Shown here piece by piece: positions 32,238 to 40,488 of a stretch of 64,000 bases of DNA. The position numbers and the translations under genes were made by a program. This DNA comes from Rugamonas fusca (GTDB taxonomy: Bacteria; Pseudomonadota; Gammaproteobacteria; Burkholderiales; Burkholderiaceae_D). The stretch lies in contig NZ_JACEZS010000013.1 of NCBI RefSeq assembly GCF_014042365.1, positions 112,746 through 176,745 on the forward strand. Reading direction: 5' to 3'. The notes under the pieces are model-generated. The model searched no databases, had not been told where the DNA came from, and saw nothing but the letters and a program-made list of their open reading frames with translations. How positions within the stretch are numbered: the first letter of the stretch is position 1; the number at the start of each line of letters is the position of its first letter.

Positions 32238-33416
32238 TCAGGGCTGCAGGCGTTGCTTCAGCCACGTGCCATCGGGCTGGCGCACGTACACGATGCGGTC
32301 GTGGAAGCGCGAGCGGCGGCCTTGCCAGAACTCGATACGCTCGGGCACCAGGCGGTAGCCGCCCCAGTGATCGGGGCGCTTGGGCTGTTCGCCCTGGGCC
32401 TGGGCCACGGCCTCATAGTTTTCCTCCATCTGCGCCCGGCTGGCGATGGGCGCGCTCTGCTGCGAAGCCAGCGCGGCCAGCTGGCTCTTCACGGGCCGGC
32501 TGTAGAAATACTTGTCGCTTTCCTCGGCCGAGGTTTTCTCCACCCGGCCTTCGATGCGCACCTGGCGCTCCACTTCGCTCCAGAAGAACAGCAGCGCCGC
32601 ATGGGGATTGGCGGCCAGCTGCTGGCCCTTCTGGCTGTCGTAATTCGTGTACCACGTGAAGCCACGCTCGTCGTACTGCTTGATCAGCACGATGCGCGAG
32701 GTCGGCTTGCCTTCCGCATCGACGGTCGACACGCTCATCGCGTTCGGTTCATTGACCTGGGCGTTGAGCGCCTCGTCGAACCACTTCGCGAACTGCGCGA
32801 TCGGGTTGGCCAGCACATCCTCCTCGCTCAGGCTGGCCAGGCCATAGTCGAGCCGCAAATCGGCCAGCGTCTGCGCGCTGGTGGGCACGATGCCGCGCCG
32901 GCGCTGCATGGCCTGGCCCAGCAATTCCATCTGCTCGTCCGTGAACAGGCGCTTGGCCATCGGTGCGATCTGGGTTTCTTCCGTCAGCATGTGGGCCGCG
33001 TAGGCTTCGCTGAAGCGGTTCACATCCTCGACCGACAGGGCCGTGCTGCTGCCGTTGGCAATTTTATCAAGTTGTGATTTTAGTATAGTCCATTCCGCGT
33101 CCATGCGCGCGTGATCGGCCAGGATGCCGGGCACCACGGCCGCCAGCAGGGCCGCGTCGGCGCCGCGCGCCGTGGCCTGCAGCATGGGCATCAGGTCCTG
33201 CTCCTCGTCGCCATGGTGCAGTGGCGCGGCGTTGTCGAAATATTTCAGCACGGCCTCGGCTGCCTTCTGGGCGGCCGTGTCGGCGCCATGCTGGGGCAGG
33301 TGGCCCAGCAGGTTCTGCAGCGTTTGCAATTGCTTGCGGATGCGATCGTGGCAGTGTTTGAGGACAGCGATCGGCTGGTTGAAATCGGGCGCGGTATCGA
33401 TCAGGGAAATGCTCAT
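32238..33416 (-). CDS. pdxH: Hemerythrin-like domain fused to pyridoxamine 5'-phosphate oxidase (PdxH)
   Basis: Single open frame of 392 aa joining two families. Residues about 1-175 form a hemerythrin/HHE four-helix domain with candidate iron ligands His21/His23, His67/His68, Glu71, His102, His142 and Glu146. Residues about 185-392 are a full PdxH, the FMN enzyme that oxidises pyridoxine or pyridoxamine phosphate to PLP. It has [53 protein letters not shown] and terminal RLQP. Typical PdxH is about 210 aa. An internal ATG near residue 170 could yield PdxH alone but has no strong ribosome site. Confidence 0.9.
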   Translation of the reverse strand: MSISLIDTAPDFNQPIAVLKHCHDRIRKQLQTLQNLLGHLPQHGADTAAQKAAEAVLKYFDNAAPLHHGDEEQDLMPMLQATARGADAALLAAVVPGILADHARMDAEWTILKSQLDKIANGSSTALSVEDVNRFSEAYAAHMLTEETQIAPMAKRLFTDEQMELLGQAMQRRRGIVPTSAQTLADLRLDYGLASLSEEDVLANPIAQFAKWFDEALNAQVNEPNAMSVSTVDAEGKPTSRIVLIKQYDERGFTWYTNYDSQKGQQLAANPHAALLFFWSEVERQVRIEGRVEKTSAEESDKYFYSRPVKSQLAALASQQSAPIASRAQMEENYEAVAQAQGEQPKRPDHWGGYRLVPERIEFWQGRRSRFHDRIVYVRQPDGTWLKQRLQP

Positions 33417-33522
33417 GAATGGTCTCGGAAAAAGCGCGTGGAGGGAGGTCGGCAGGAGTTGACTGGCTGCTAACTAATGCATTCTAAAATAATTTCGGCG
33501 GCACGTCCGTTAAAATGGCGGG

Positions 33523-34491
33523 ATGAACAGTACCGATATCAATAGCATGCCAATTATTGGCGACGAGGTCGATTTCGAGCGCCGCTTCGGCGGTATCGCA
33601 CGATTGTACGGGCACGCCGCGCTCGCGCGTTTCCGCCATGCCCACATCTGCGTGATCGGCGTGGGCGGGGTCGGCTCGTGGGCGGTGGAAGCGCTGGCCC
33701 GCAGCGCCATCGGCCAGCTCACGCTGATCGACCTGGACAACGTGGCCGAATCGAACATCAACCGTCAGATCCAGGCCCTGACGGGCACCATCGGCCAGGC
33801 CAAGGTGACGGCCCTGGCCGAGCGCATCGCCCAGATCAATCCCTATTGCCAGGTGCACCAGGTGGAGGACTTCATCACGCCGGACAACCTGGACCAGATG
33901 ATAGGCGGCAAAGGCTACGACTATGTGCTCGACGCCATCGACAGCGCCAGGGCCAAGGCCGCGCTGCTGGCCTATTGCCGCGCGCATGGCATCCCGCTGA
34001 TCATGATCGGCAGTGCCGGCGGCCAGACCGACCCGACCCAGATCCAGGTGCGCGACCTGGCCCGCACGGAACAGGAACCGTTGCTCAAGCGCGTGCGCAA
34101 GCTGATGCGCAACCAGTACGGCTTCCCGCGCGGCACCAAGAACAAATTCAATGTGGACGCCGTGTTCTCGATGGAGCCGCTCAAGTTCCCCGAGTCGGGC
34201 GAGGCCTGCGCCGTCGATGGCGATGACCGAAGCGGCGTGACGGGCCTCAATTGCGCCGGGTTTGGCTCGGCCATGGTGGTCACGGCCAGCTTCGGCATGG
34301 TGGCGGCCAGCCACATGCTGCGCAAGCTCGCTGACAGCGTGGCCGTGGCGCCGGCGGCAATGCCCGAGGCAGTGCCCGAATCGGCACCTGCGGCGGCGCC
34401 TGCAACGGCGCACGAAACAGCACACGACACGGTCGGTGCTGCGGCGAGCGCCGGGGCCGCGCCGCCGGTGGCGCCCGCTGCCGCGGCCTGA
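33523..34491 (+). CDS. tcdA: tRNA threonylcarbamoyladenosine dehydratase TcdA
   Basis: TcdA (CsdL) of 322 aa, an E1-like enzyme that converts t6A37 to cyclic t6A using ATP. The N-terminal RRFGGIARLYG leads to the nucleotide-binding CVIGVGGVGSWAVEAL. NVAESNINRQIQA, the DAIDSARAK region and a NCAGFGSAM motif follow. The last 55 residues form an Ala/Pro/Glu-rich low-complexity extension beyond the normal fold. It is divergent from the PdxH fusion gene. The window also encodes the Sua5 protein that supplies the t6A precursor. Confidence 0.93.
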   Translation: MNSTDINSMPIIGDEVDFERRFGGIARLYGHAALARFRHAHICVIGVGGVGSWAVEALARSAIGQLTLIDLDNVAESNINRQIQALTGTIGQAKVTALAERIAQINPYCQVHQVEDFITPDNLDQMIGGKGYDYVLDAIDSARAKAALLAYCRAHGIPLIMIGSAGGQTDPTQIQVRDLARTEQEPLLKRVRKLMRNQYGFPRGTKNKFNVDAVFSMEPLKFPESGEACAVDGDDRSGVTGLNCAGFGSAMVVTASFGMVAASHMLRKLADSVAVAPAAMPEAVPESAPAAAPATAHETAHDTVGAAASAGAAPPVAPAAAA

Positions 34492-34516
34492 TTGCCGTTG
34501 CCGCCGGCTCGCATGC

Positions 34517-35029
34517 TCAGCGCCGCCGGGCGCGCAGCACGCGGTACACCCCGTCCGGCGTCCCCGAGCGCATCAGCGCCACCTGGGCGTGGCGCCATTG
34601 CACCGGCGTTGTGATTCGCGCTTCTGGTGCCGGCGCGTGGCGCGTCAGCGTGACGTGGGGGCGGAACGGACCGTGGCTGTCGGCTGAAAAACCCGCTTGT
34701 GCCAGCGCGGCGATCAATTCCTCCTGCAAGGCCAGCAGCGCCGGCGGCGGTGCGCGCATGCCGGCCCATGCGATGCGCTGGCCGCTGAAGTAGCCCAGCA
34801 TGTCAAATTCCAGCGTCAATGGCGGCACATGGAGGCCATCGAGGATGGCCAGCAGCGGCGCCACGGCGGCGGCCGGTTGCCAGCCCAGGAAGGCCAGCGT
34901 CAGGTGCAGGTTGGCCGTCACCACGGGCCGTCCCCGCACCAGCGTTTGCCAGGGCGCGAGTGCGTCCCGCTCGGCCGGTTCGGGCCAGAGCGCGAAAAAC
35001 AATTTCTGTGGTCCAGTATCGTCGTCCAT
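34517..35029 (-). CDS. thpR: RNA 2',3'-cyclic phosphodiesterase ThpR
   Basis: 2H-phosphoesterase of 170 aa, related to archaeal and bacterial LigT/ThpR proteins that open 2',3'-cyclic phosphates at RNA ends. The two catalytic HxTx motifs are HLTL near residue 42 and HVTL near residue 125. The N-terminal KLFFALWPE strand is typical. It converges on tcdA and is divergent from the FKBP gene. Confidence 0.9.
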   Translation of the reverse strand: MDDDTGPQKLFFALWPEPAERDALAPWQTLVRGRPVVTANLHLTLAFLGWQPAAAVAPLLAILDGLHVPPLTLEFDMLGYFSGQRIAWAGMRAPPPALLALQEELIAALAQAGFSADSHGPFRPHVTLTRHAPAPEARITTPVQWRHAQVALMRSGTPDGVYRVLRARRR

Positions 35030-35054
35030 AAATGGCAGGTTTTGCTATGATGAT

Positions 35055-35093
35055 GCCGCTCCGGCTTGCCGCCCCGGCTTGCCGCTCCGGCTT
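35055..35093 (+). repeat. Three tandem 13-base repeats upstream of the FKBP gene
   Basis: The unit GCCGCYCCGGCTT occurs three times head to tail (35055-35067, 35068-35080, 35081-35093), differing at one C/T position. It lies between the divergent thpR and FKBP genes, in the leader of the latter. Confidence 0.8.
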
Positions 35094-35135
35094 GCCGCGC
35101 GCGGCCACGTCCAACTCTGACCGAAAGAATACAAC

Positions 35136-35663
35136 ATGATGCGTCGTTTCATTACCCTCGCTTTCTGCGGCGCCAGCGTCGCCATGGCCGCCTTGCCGGT
35201 CCATGCCCAGGACCAGGCGTCGCCGCAACCGGCCAGCGCGCCGGCCGCTGACGTGCCGGCCGCTGCGCCAGCGCCGGTGGTGCCGGGATCGGCCAGCCCC
35301 GGTCCGCTGGCCGACCAGCTCATCGTCACCGACACCAAGGTTGGCCACGGCAAGGAAGCCCTGACCGGCTCCACCGTCCGCGTCCATTACACGGGCTGGC
35401 TGTACCGCCCGCTGGCGCGCAATTTCCGTGGCAAGAAATTCGACTCCTCGCGTGACCCTGGCCGCGAACCGCTGGAATTTCCGCTGGGCGCCGGCCGCGT
35501 CATCAAGGGCTGGGACCAGGGCGTGCAGGGCATGAAGGTGGGCGGCAAGCGCACCCTGATCATCCCCGCTGAACTGGCCTACGGCGCGCGCGGTGCGCCT
35601 GGCGGCGACATTCCGCCCAATTCCGCGCTGCTGTTCGACGTCGAACTGATGGACGTGAAATAA
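35136..35663 (+). CDS. Secreted FKBP-type peptidyl-prolyl isomerase
   Basis: Peptidyl-prolyl cis-trans isomerase of 175 aa for the periplasm. A signal peptide (RRFITLAFCGASVAMAALPVHA, cleavage near AQ) is followed by an Ala/Pro-rich linker. A single FKBP domain follows, with VRVHYTGWL, KFDSSRDPGREPLEF, VIKGWDQGVQGMKVGGKR and a terminal FDVELMDV. The domain has the usual binding-pocket residues. It is followed 83 bases later by cysK. Confidence 0.92.
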   Translation: MMRRFITLAFCGASVAMAALPVHAQDQASPQPASAPAADVPAAAPAPVVPGSASPGPLADQLIVTDTKVGHGKEALTGSTVRVHYTGWLYRPLARNFRGKKFDSSRDPGREPLEFPLGAGRVIKGWDQGVQGMKVGGKRTLIIPAELAYGARGAPGGDIPPNSALLFDVELMDVK

Positions 35664-35746
35664 GGCGCAGCCAGCACCGGCGCCGCTCCCGCATGCACAA
35701 AAAGCGGTAGACTATCGATTCGAATTCCACCCGCGGAGAACAACAA

Positions 35747-36679
35747 ATGAAGATCGCCAACGACGTCACCGAATTGATCGGCAACACCCCGCTGGTACGC
35801 CTGAACCGCCTGGCCGCCGGCGCCGGCGCGCAGATCCTGGCCAAGCTCGAATATGCCAACCCGGGCCACAGCGTGAAGGACCGCATCGGCCTGGCCATGA
35901 TCGAGGCGGCCGAGGCGGCCGGCCAGATCCGGCCTGACACCATCATCGTCGAACCGACCAGCGGCAACACGGGCATCGCGCTGGCCATGGTGTGCGCCGC
36001 GCGCGGCTACCGCTGCACGCTGGTCATGCCCGACACCATGAGCCGCGAGCGGCGCATGCTGCTGCGCGCCTACGGCGCCGAACTGGTGCTCACGCCGGGC
36101 GCCGAAGGCATGCTGGGCGCCATCCGCAAGGCCGAGGAAATGTGCGCGGCCGACCCGCGCTGCCTGATGCCGCAGCAATTTAACAATCCCGCCAATCCGG
36201 CCGTGCACCGCCGCACGACGGCCGAGGAGATCTGGCGCGACACCGATGGCCGGGTCGATATCCTGGTGGCCGGCGTCGGCACGGGTGGCACCATCACCGG
36301 CGCGGGCGAAGTGCTCAAGGCGCGCAAGCCGGGCTTCCAGTGCATCGCGGTGGAGCCGGAAGCGTCGCCGATGCTGTCCAAGGGCACCAAGGGCCCGCAC
36401 CCGATCCAGGGCATCGGCGCCGGCTTCGTGCCGGGTGTGCTGAACACGCACGTCTATGACGAAGTCGTTTGCGTCAGCAACGACAACGCCTTCACCACGG
36501 CGCGCGAGGCGGCGCGTCAGGAAGGGCTGCTGGTGGGGATTTCGGCCGGCGCGGCGCTGTGGGCGGCCATGCAGGTGGCCCAGCGTCCGGAAAACGCCGG
36601 CAAGATGATCGTCACGATCGTGCCGTCGTATGGCGAGCGCTATCTGAGCACGCCGCTGTACGCCAACCTGGCGGACTAG
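35747..36679 (+). CDS. cysK: Cysteine synthase (O-acetylserine sulfhydrylase)
   Basis: PLP enzyme of 310 aa that makes cysteine from O-acetylserine and sulfide. The N-terminal [14 protein letters not shown], the PLP lysine in HSVKDR and the TSGNTG substrate loop are present. The phosphate-binding [10 protein letters not shown] and the GISAGAA segment follow. The pattern fits CysK more than CysM, though the A/B type is not certain. GGAGAA precedes the ATG, and a terminator follows. Confidence 0.94.
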   Translation: MKIANDVTELIGNTPLVRLNRLAAGAGAQILAKLEYANPGHSVKDRIGLAMIEAAEAAGQIRPDTIIVEPTSGNTGIALAMVCAARGYRCTLVMPDTMSRERRMLLRAYGAELVLTPGAEGMLGAIRKAEEMCAADPRCLMPQQFNNPANPAVHRRTTAEEIWRDTDGRVDILVAGVGTGGTITGAGEVLKARKPGFQCIAVEPEASPMLSKGTKGPHPIQGIGAGFVPGVLNTHVYDEVVCVSNDNAFTTAREAARQEGLLVGISAGAALWAAMQVAQRPENAGKMIVTIVPSYGERYLSTPLYANLAD

Positions 36680-36716
36680 GCAGGGCGCGGCGCCGCGCGG
36701 GCGCCCGCGCATCACA

Positions 36717-36743
36717 ACGGCCGGCTTGTATGCCGGCCGTTTT
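36717..36743 (+). terminator. Intrinsic terminator after cysK
   Basis: A 9-base stem (ACGGCCGGC / GCCGGCCGT) with a 6-base loop is followed by TTT. The T-tract is short, so efficiency is less certain. Confidence 0.7.
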
Positions 36744-36757
36744 GCTGTGGGCTGTGG

Positions 36758-37837
36758 CTAGTGCTGGTGGCCGTGGTCGTGCGCATGGCCGTGGTCATGG
36801 TCATGGCCTTGGCCCGCCGCACGTGTCTCGCCCTTGTCGTGCAGGCTGCAGGCGTGGACGGTGGTGCCTTGCTCGATCTGCAGCGTGCAGTGATGGATCG
36901 CATAGTCGTGCTTGAGCTGGGCGGTGATGGCGTCCATCGCCACGTCGCCCGGATAGCCAGCCGGCATCACGAGGTGCACCGTCAGGGCCGTCTCGGTGGT
37001 GCTCATGGCCCAGATGTGCAGGTCGTGGATATCGGTCACGCCCTCGCGGCCGCGCAGGAACCGTTCGACGTCGGCGTGGTTCACGTCATCGGGCACGGCC
37101 GCCATCATCATGCGCAGCGACATCTTCAGCAGCGACCAGGTGCTCCACGCGATGATGGCCACGATGGAGATACTGACCAGCGGATCGAGCCAGCTCCAGC
37201 CCGTGTACATCACGGCCAGGCCGGCCAGCAGCACGCCCAGCGAGATGGCCGCGTCGGCCGCCATGTGCAGGTAGGCGCCGCGGATGTTGATGTCATCCTT
37301 GCTGCCGGCCATGAACAGCCAGGCCGAGAAGCCATTGATGGCGATGCCCACGGCCGCCACCACCGACACCGTGATGCCCGCCACAGGCGACGGATGCAGC
37401 AATTGCTGGACCGCCTCCCAGGCGATGGCGCCGCAGGCCAGCATCAGCAGCATGGAATTGAACAGTGCGGCCAGCATTGAGCTGCTGCGCATGCCGTAGG
37501 TATAGCGGCCGTCGGGCAGGCGCTTGGCCAGGATGGCGGCCACCCAGGCCAGCATCAGGCCCAGCACGTCCGACAGGTTGTGGCCGGCGTCGGCCATCAG
37601 CGCCGTCGAATTGGCGATGAAACCGTAGATGAACTCGATCGCTACGAACACGCTGTTGAGCACGATGGCGATGGCGAATGCGCGGCCGTGGGTGGTCGGA
37701 TCGCCGTGGTGGTGATGGTGGCCGTGACTGTGGCCATGGTCGTGGCCGCACGCCGCGCCCTTGGGGGCGGGCGCGTGGCCGTGCTGGTGGTCGGGGTGAG
37801 CATGGTCATGCCCGTGGTGATCGTGGTGGCGGCTCAT
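36758..37837 (-). CDS. Cation diffusion facilitator (zinc/cobalt exporter, CzcD/DmeF-like)
   Basis: Inner-membrane metal/proton antiporter of 359 aa. Both ends are His-rich: the N-terminal 45 residues have many HDH/HGH clusters and the C-terminus ends HDHDHGHAHDHGHQH. Six membrane segments are visible. The transport site appears twice as HxxxD, in AGHNLSDV and LHMAADA, the pattern of zinc/cobalt CDF proteins. A cytoplasmic C-terminal ferredoxin-like domain has VTDIHDLHIWAMS. The start overlaps the ArsR stop in ATGA, so repressor and exporter are coupled. Confidence 0.92.
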   Translation of the reverse strand: MSRHHDHHGHDHAHPDHQHGHAPAPKGAACGHDHGHSHGHHHHHGDPTTHGRAFAIAIVLNSVFVAIEFIYGFIANSTALMADAGHNLSDVLGLMLAWVAAILAKRLPDGRYTYGMRSSSMLAALFNSMLLMLACGAIAWEAVQQLLHPSPVAGITVSVVAAVGIAINGFSAWLFMAGSKDDINIRGAYLHMAADAAISLGVLLAGLAVMYTGWSWLDPLVSISIVAIIAWSTWSLLKMSLRMMMAAVPDDVNHADVERFLRGREGVTDIHDLHIWAMSTTETALTVHLVMPAGYPGDVAMDAITAQLKHDYAIHHCTLQIEQGTTVHACSLHDKGETRAAGQGHDHDHGHAHDHGHQH

Positions 37838-38160
37838 GCTTCGCTTCCTGGAGAGGGTTCGGCGATATGTTCCAGCATATCGCACAGGACGTCGCTGATG
37901 TGGGCATCGGCGGCGGTGTAGAACACTTGTTTGCCATGTCGTTCCGACTTGACGATACGGGCCGCGCGCAGCAAGCGCAGGTGGTGGCTCACCAGCGAGC
38001 CGCTCAGCTGCAACGAAGCGGCGATGGAACTGACGGCCACCGGCGTGGTCAGGCAGGCCAGCACGATGCGCAAGCGGGTCGGGTCGCCCAGCAAGTGGAA
38101 CAGGTCGGCCAGCTGCGCGATGGCGGGATCGGATTCGGCGTAGGATTTCATGGCTAACAT
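37834..38160 (-). CDS. ArsR/SmtB-family metal-sensing repressor
   Basis: Winged-helix repressor of up to 108 aa. The recognition helix region has SGSLVSHHLRLLRAARIV. The C-terminal helix has Asp-x-His-x10-His-x2-Glu (from ADAHISD to EHIAE), the alpha-5 metal site of CzrA/SmtB zinc sensors. The alpha-3 cysteine motif of arsenic or cadmium sensors is missing. ATG at 38160 lies within the operator; ATG at 38151 gives 105 aa. Neither has a ribosome site, so leaderless translation is possible. It is expected to repress itself and the CDF exporter until zinc or cobalt binds. Confidence 0.9.
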   Translation of the reverse strand: MLAMKSYAESDPAIAQLADLFHLLGDPTRLRIVLACLTTPVAVSSIAASLQLSGSLVSHHLRLLRAARIVKSERHGKQVFYTAADAHISDVLCDMLEHIAEPSPGSEA

Positions 38161-38184
38161 ATGAATAGGTGTTCATATGTTAGC
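38153..38184. promoter_or_regulatory. ArsR-type operator (SmtB/CzrA-like palindrome)
   Basis: Perfect 13-base arms GCTAACATATGAA and TTCATATGTTAGC flank six bases. The core ATATGAA-N6-TTCATAT matches the operator consensus of SmtB/CzrA zinc repressors. It overlaps the start of the arsR-like gene. Confidence 0.92.
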
Positions 38185-38342
38185 AGAAAACGGCGTATCA
38201 CGACACCTGTCGCCAATTTTGCGGGAGTTGCGACGGGCCGGTTATGGCGACATTGTGGCAGGTCACAACATGTGCGCTGAGCGTGTGTAAAGGTGTATGC
38301 CTGAATGGAGGAGATAGGCAGACTTCTTAGGAATCCTGGCGT

Positions 38343-38816
38343 ATGGAACTGTTGAAATTTTTGGCTTGGCTGTTGCTCAATATCGGGGTGCCGTTGTTGG
38401 CGCCTATTGCGTTGCTACCGCTGCTGTTCGCGAGCAAACTGCATCAAGGCAACGTAGGAAGGCTAATACATCGCTCTTTGCAGGAGGGACAACTATTCTG
38501 GACTGTTATCGCGCTTTGTGCCGCAGCCTGTTATGAAGCCGCAGGCCATGTTGCGTGCGGGGAGGACCCGGATACAAGTAAGGTGATAATATCTATCGCA
38601 GTTGGATGGCATGTGCTCATTATAGTCGGCTCATCGGTACTCGTCCTGCTGGGCGCGATCGACGCCGTGGCAGAGACAGCCGATAGGGCTGCTCAAGCAG
38701 CGGTTGAGGCGGAAGGTGGTATGTCGCGCGTGATGATAGTCTCGATCTGGATGTCCGTGCTCGTCGCCATCTCATTTAGCGCTACCCATCTCTGGGCTGA
38801 ACGAGGGGGATGCTAG
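38343..38816 (+). CDS. Unrecognised four-helix membrane protein
   Basis: I do not recognise this 157-aa protein. Four hydrophobic segments are visible: about 5-30, 50-70, 82-106 and 128-148. A short amphipathic loop AIDAVAETADRAAQAAVEAEG lies between the last two. Codon use and base content are less GC-rich than the flanking genes, suggesting acquisition. It begins with ATG after an AGGA-like site. A 44-codon membrane ORF follows 21 bases downstream on the same strand. Position between a metal-export operon and a TraL/TraM-like pair gives no firm functional clue. Confidence 0.6.
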   Translation: MELLKFLAWLLLNIGVPLLAPIALLPLLFASKLHQGNVGRLIHRSLQEGQLFWTVIALCAAACYEAAGHVACGEDPDTSKVIISIAVGWHVLIIVGSSVLVLLGAIDAVAETADRAAQAAVEAEGGMSRVMIVSIWMSVLVAISFSATHLWAERGGC

Positions 38817-38837
38817 GCGGTGAACCTGGAGGCGAAG

Positions 38838-38972
38838 ATGGAAAAGCTTATTGACTGTCTATTCCAGCGTGAAATACGTCACCGTCTTATGACGGGAATC
38901 GGCGTGTTTATGGTCGTGGGAGGGGTGATCGTCAATTGCATCTTGCTGGCGGCGCTACTCATGCGGCATTAA
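38838..38972 (+). CDS. Small single-pass membrane protein (44 aa)
   Basis: Short ORF with an excellent ribosome site, GGAGG at 38828-38832, five bases before the ATG. A charged N-terminus (MEKLIDCLFQREIRHRLM) is followed by one hydrophobic helix from about residue 19 to 41 and a terminal RH. An in-frame GTG at 38820 would add six residues. It follows the four-helix protein and is probably co-transcribed with it. Function unknown. Confidence 0.55.
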   Translation: MEKLIDCLFQREIRHRLMTGIGVFMVVGGVIVNCILLAALLMRH

Positions 38973-39045
38973 TCGTCGGCTGCACCCACTCTCCAACAGG
39001 CTCTCCGTCATGGCGCCTTTGGCTTTTCGTGCGCAGCCCGGCGCC

Positions 39046-39624
39046 TTATTTCTGCATTTCCGCCTGCACCAGGTTGCGGGCCTTGGGGTCGAGCTTTTGC
39101 ACGGCCTTGGCCAGCTTTTCGCCGTTCTGGATCGCCAGCAGTTGTTCGGCCGTCAGGCTCTTGGCTTGCACGATGGGCGCCGGCGGCGGCACGGGCTTGA
39201 AGAACAGGGCCTGGCCAACGAGCACCAGCAAGGCGCTGAGCACGGACACGGCCGCCGCCGCGCCCAGCAAACGCCATTCGCGCGGGGAGAATCCACCAAC
39301 CGTGGTTTCCGCGGACGCGGACGTGGCCGCCGGCGCGGCCACTGGCATCTGCGCCGCCTCGGCCGCAGTGTCGCTTGCCGTGGCTACCGTGGCTGTCGCC
39401 GTATTCGCAGCCGCCGGTGGCGCAACCGCCTCCGGCAAGCCGCCTGCCGCGCGCGCCTGCCGCGCCAGCTCGCGCGAGGCCGCGTCGATCAGTGCCACGT
39501 GGCGTGCCACGGTCTCCTCCAGCACCGCCTCGTTCAGCGCCACCAGCGCGAAGATGGGATCGTCGACGTCGATCCGCACGCCGGTCTTGTCAAAAACGAG
39601 GCTGCGCAGCTTGTGCTGATCCAT
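39046..39624 (-). CDS. TraM-like conjugal transfer protein
   Basis: Protein of 192 aa whose N-terminus resembles TraM of IncP plasmids: a segment TGVRIDVDDPIFALVALNEAVLEE (read in parts, about residues 14-37), then helices. A long Ala/Thr/Val-rich linker (about 60-110) leads to a single membrane segment (about 120-145) and a Lys/Gln-rich helical C-terminus. It begins five bases after the TraL-like gene ends. The pairing TraL then TraM is the IncP order. Assignment is from memory of the family. An upstream frame extension is rejected. Confidence 0.65.
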   Translation of the reverse strand: MDQHKLRSLVFDKTGVRIDVDDPIFALVALNEAVLEETVARHVALIDAASRELARQARAAGGLPEAVAPPAAANTATATVATASDTAAEAAQMPVAAPAATSASAETTVGGFSPREWRLLGAAAAVSVLSALLVLVGQALFFKPVPPPAPIVQAKSLTAEQLLAIQNGEKLAKAVQKLDPKARNLVQAEMQK

Positions 39625-39629
39625 GGGGC

Positions 39630-40358
39630 TTACCACTGCACTTTGTCGAGTTGTTCGAACAGGTCGCGGAACACGACCTTGATGCGCTGCTTTTCCATCA
39701 CGTTGAACTTGTCGCTTTCCTTGACTTCGTTGGCCGTCAGGCGCGCCGTGTTCATCTTCTTGATGTCGGCGCCGAAGGTGTCGGCGTTGCGCTGGGCCAG
39801 TACCACCCGGCCCTTGACCCGCGCCGCGTTGTCGGCGTAAGTCTGCGATTCCGTGAACTGCTTGCCGGACGCCGATTGCAGCAGGCCGAAGTGCTCGTTC
39901 TCCCACAGCACCAGCGGCACATTGGTCGACTTGGCCGTCGACACGAAGCCCATGGCCGTGTCGTGCAGCGTGTCGCCGCCGCCGACGATGGTGTGGATGT
40001 AGACCTTGCGGCCCGATTCCTCCAGCAGCGCGAAGCAATCGTTCTCGATCAGGTAGCCCATCAGCGGCGAAAAGGTGTTGGCGCCGTTGTCGATCACGCA
40101 GTTGCCGTCTTCTTCCAGGATGTCGATCATCAGGGCGTCGAAGCGCTTGGGGTCGATGTTGCGCGTATCCGTCATCACCGGCACGTGCTTGACGGCCATC
40201 GCCTTGTAGCGCGAGAAGGTGGCGTTTTCCTGGTCGGTGTCGTAACAGCGCAGCGGCGTTTCATCCTTGCCCGCGATCCACTGGGCCAGGATGGTCGACA
40301 CCAGCGTCTTGCCGATGCCGCCCTTGCCCTGAAGAATGAAATGTACCGTGTTTTGCAT
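39630..40358 (-). CDS. TraL-like ParA/MinD-type ATPase
   Basis: ATPase of 242 aa resembling TraL of IncP plasmid transfer regions, in length as well as pattern. A deviant Walker A, QGKGGIGKT (about 10-18), starts the protein. CYDTDQENATFSRYKA, VIDNGANTFSPLMGYLIEN and HTIVGGGDTLHDT are further shared features. The C-terminus has EKQRIKVVFRDLFEQLDK. GGGAG lies eight bases before the ATG. No relaxase, coupling protein or origin of transfer is seen nearby, so it is an orphan pair with the TraM-like gene. Confidence 0.75.
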   Translation of the reverse strand: MQNTVHFILQGKGGIGKTLVSTILAQWIAGKDETPLRCYDTDQENATFSRYKAMAVKHVPVMTDTRNIDPKRFDALMIDILEEDGNCVIDNGANTFSPLMGYLIENDCFALLEESGRKVYIHTIVGGGDTLHDTAMGFVSTAKSTNVPLVLWENEHFGLLQSASGKQFTESQTYADNAARVKGRVVLAQRNADTFGADIKKMNTARLTANEVKESDKFNVMEKQRIKVVFRDLFEQLDKVQW

Positions 40359-40488
40359 CGAAATACTCCCTGAGTCTGTGATTCCGTCGGACGTGCGCAG
40401 GCCATGGTCCCGCCGCACAGCGTCGAGGGTAATTGTTTTGGGAGCGGATAGCAACCAGCCAGCCGGCGGCCGGTCTTGGTGCGCAGCG

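Noticed and set aside
37838..38176. 113-residue N-terminal extension of the CDF exporter
   Set aside because: It covers the ArsR gene in another frame and is Arg/Pro-rich; the His-rich N-terminus at 37837 with ATGA coupling is the natural start.
39625..40038. N-terminal extension of the TraM-like protein
   Set aside because: It lies inside the TraL-like gene in another frame; the start at 39624 fits the family.
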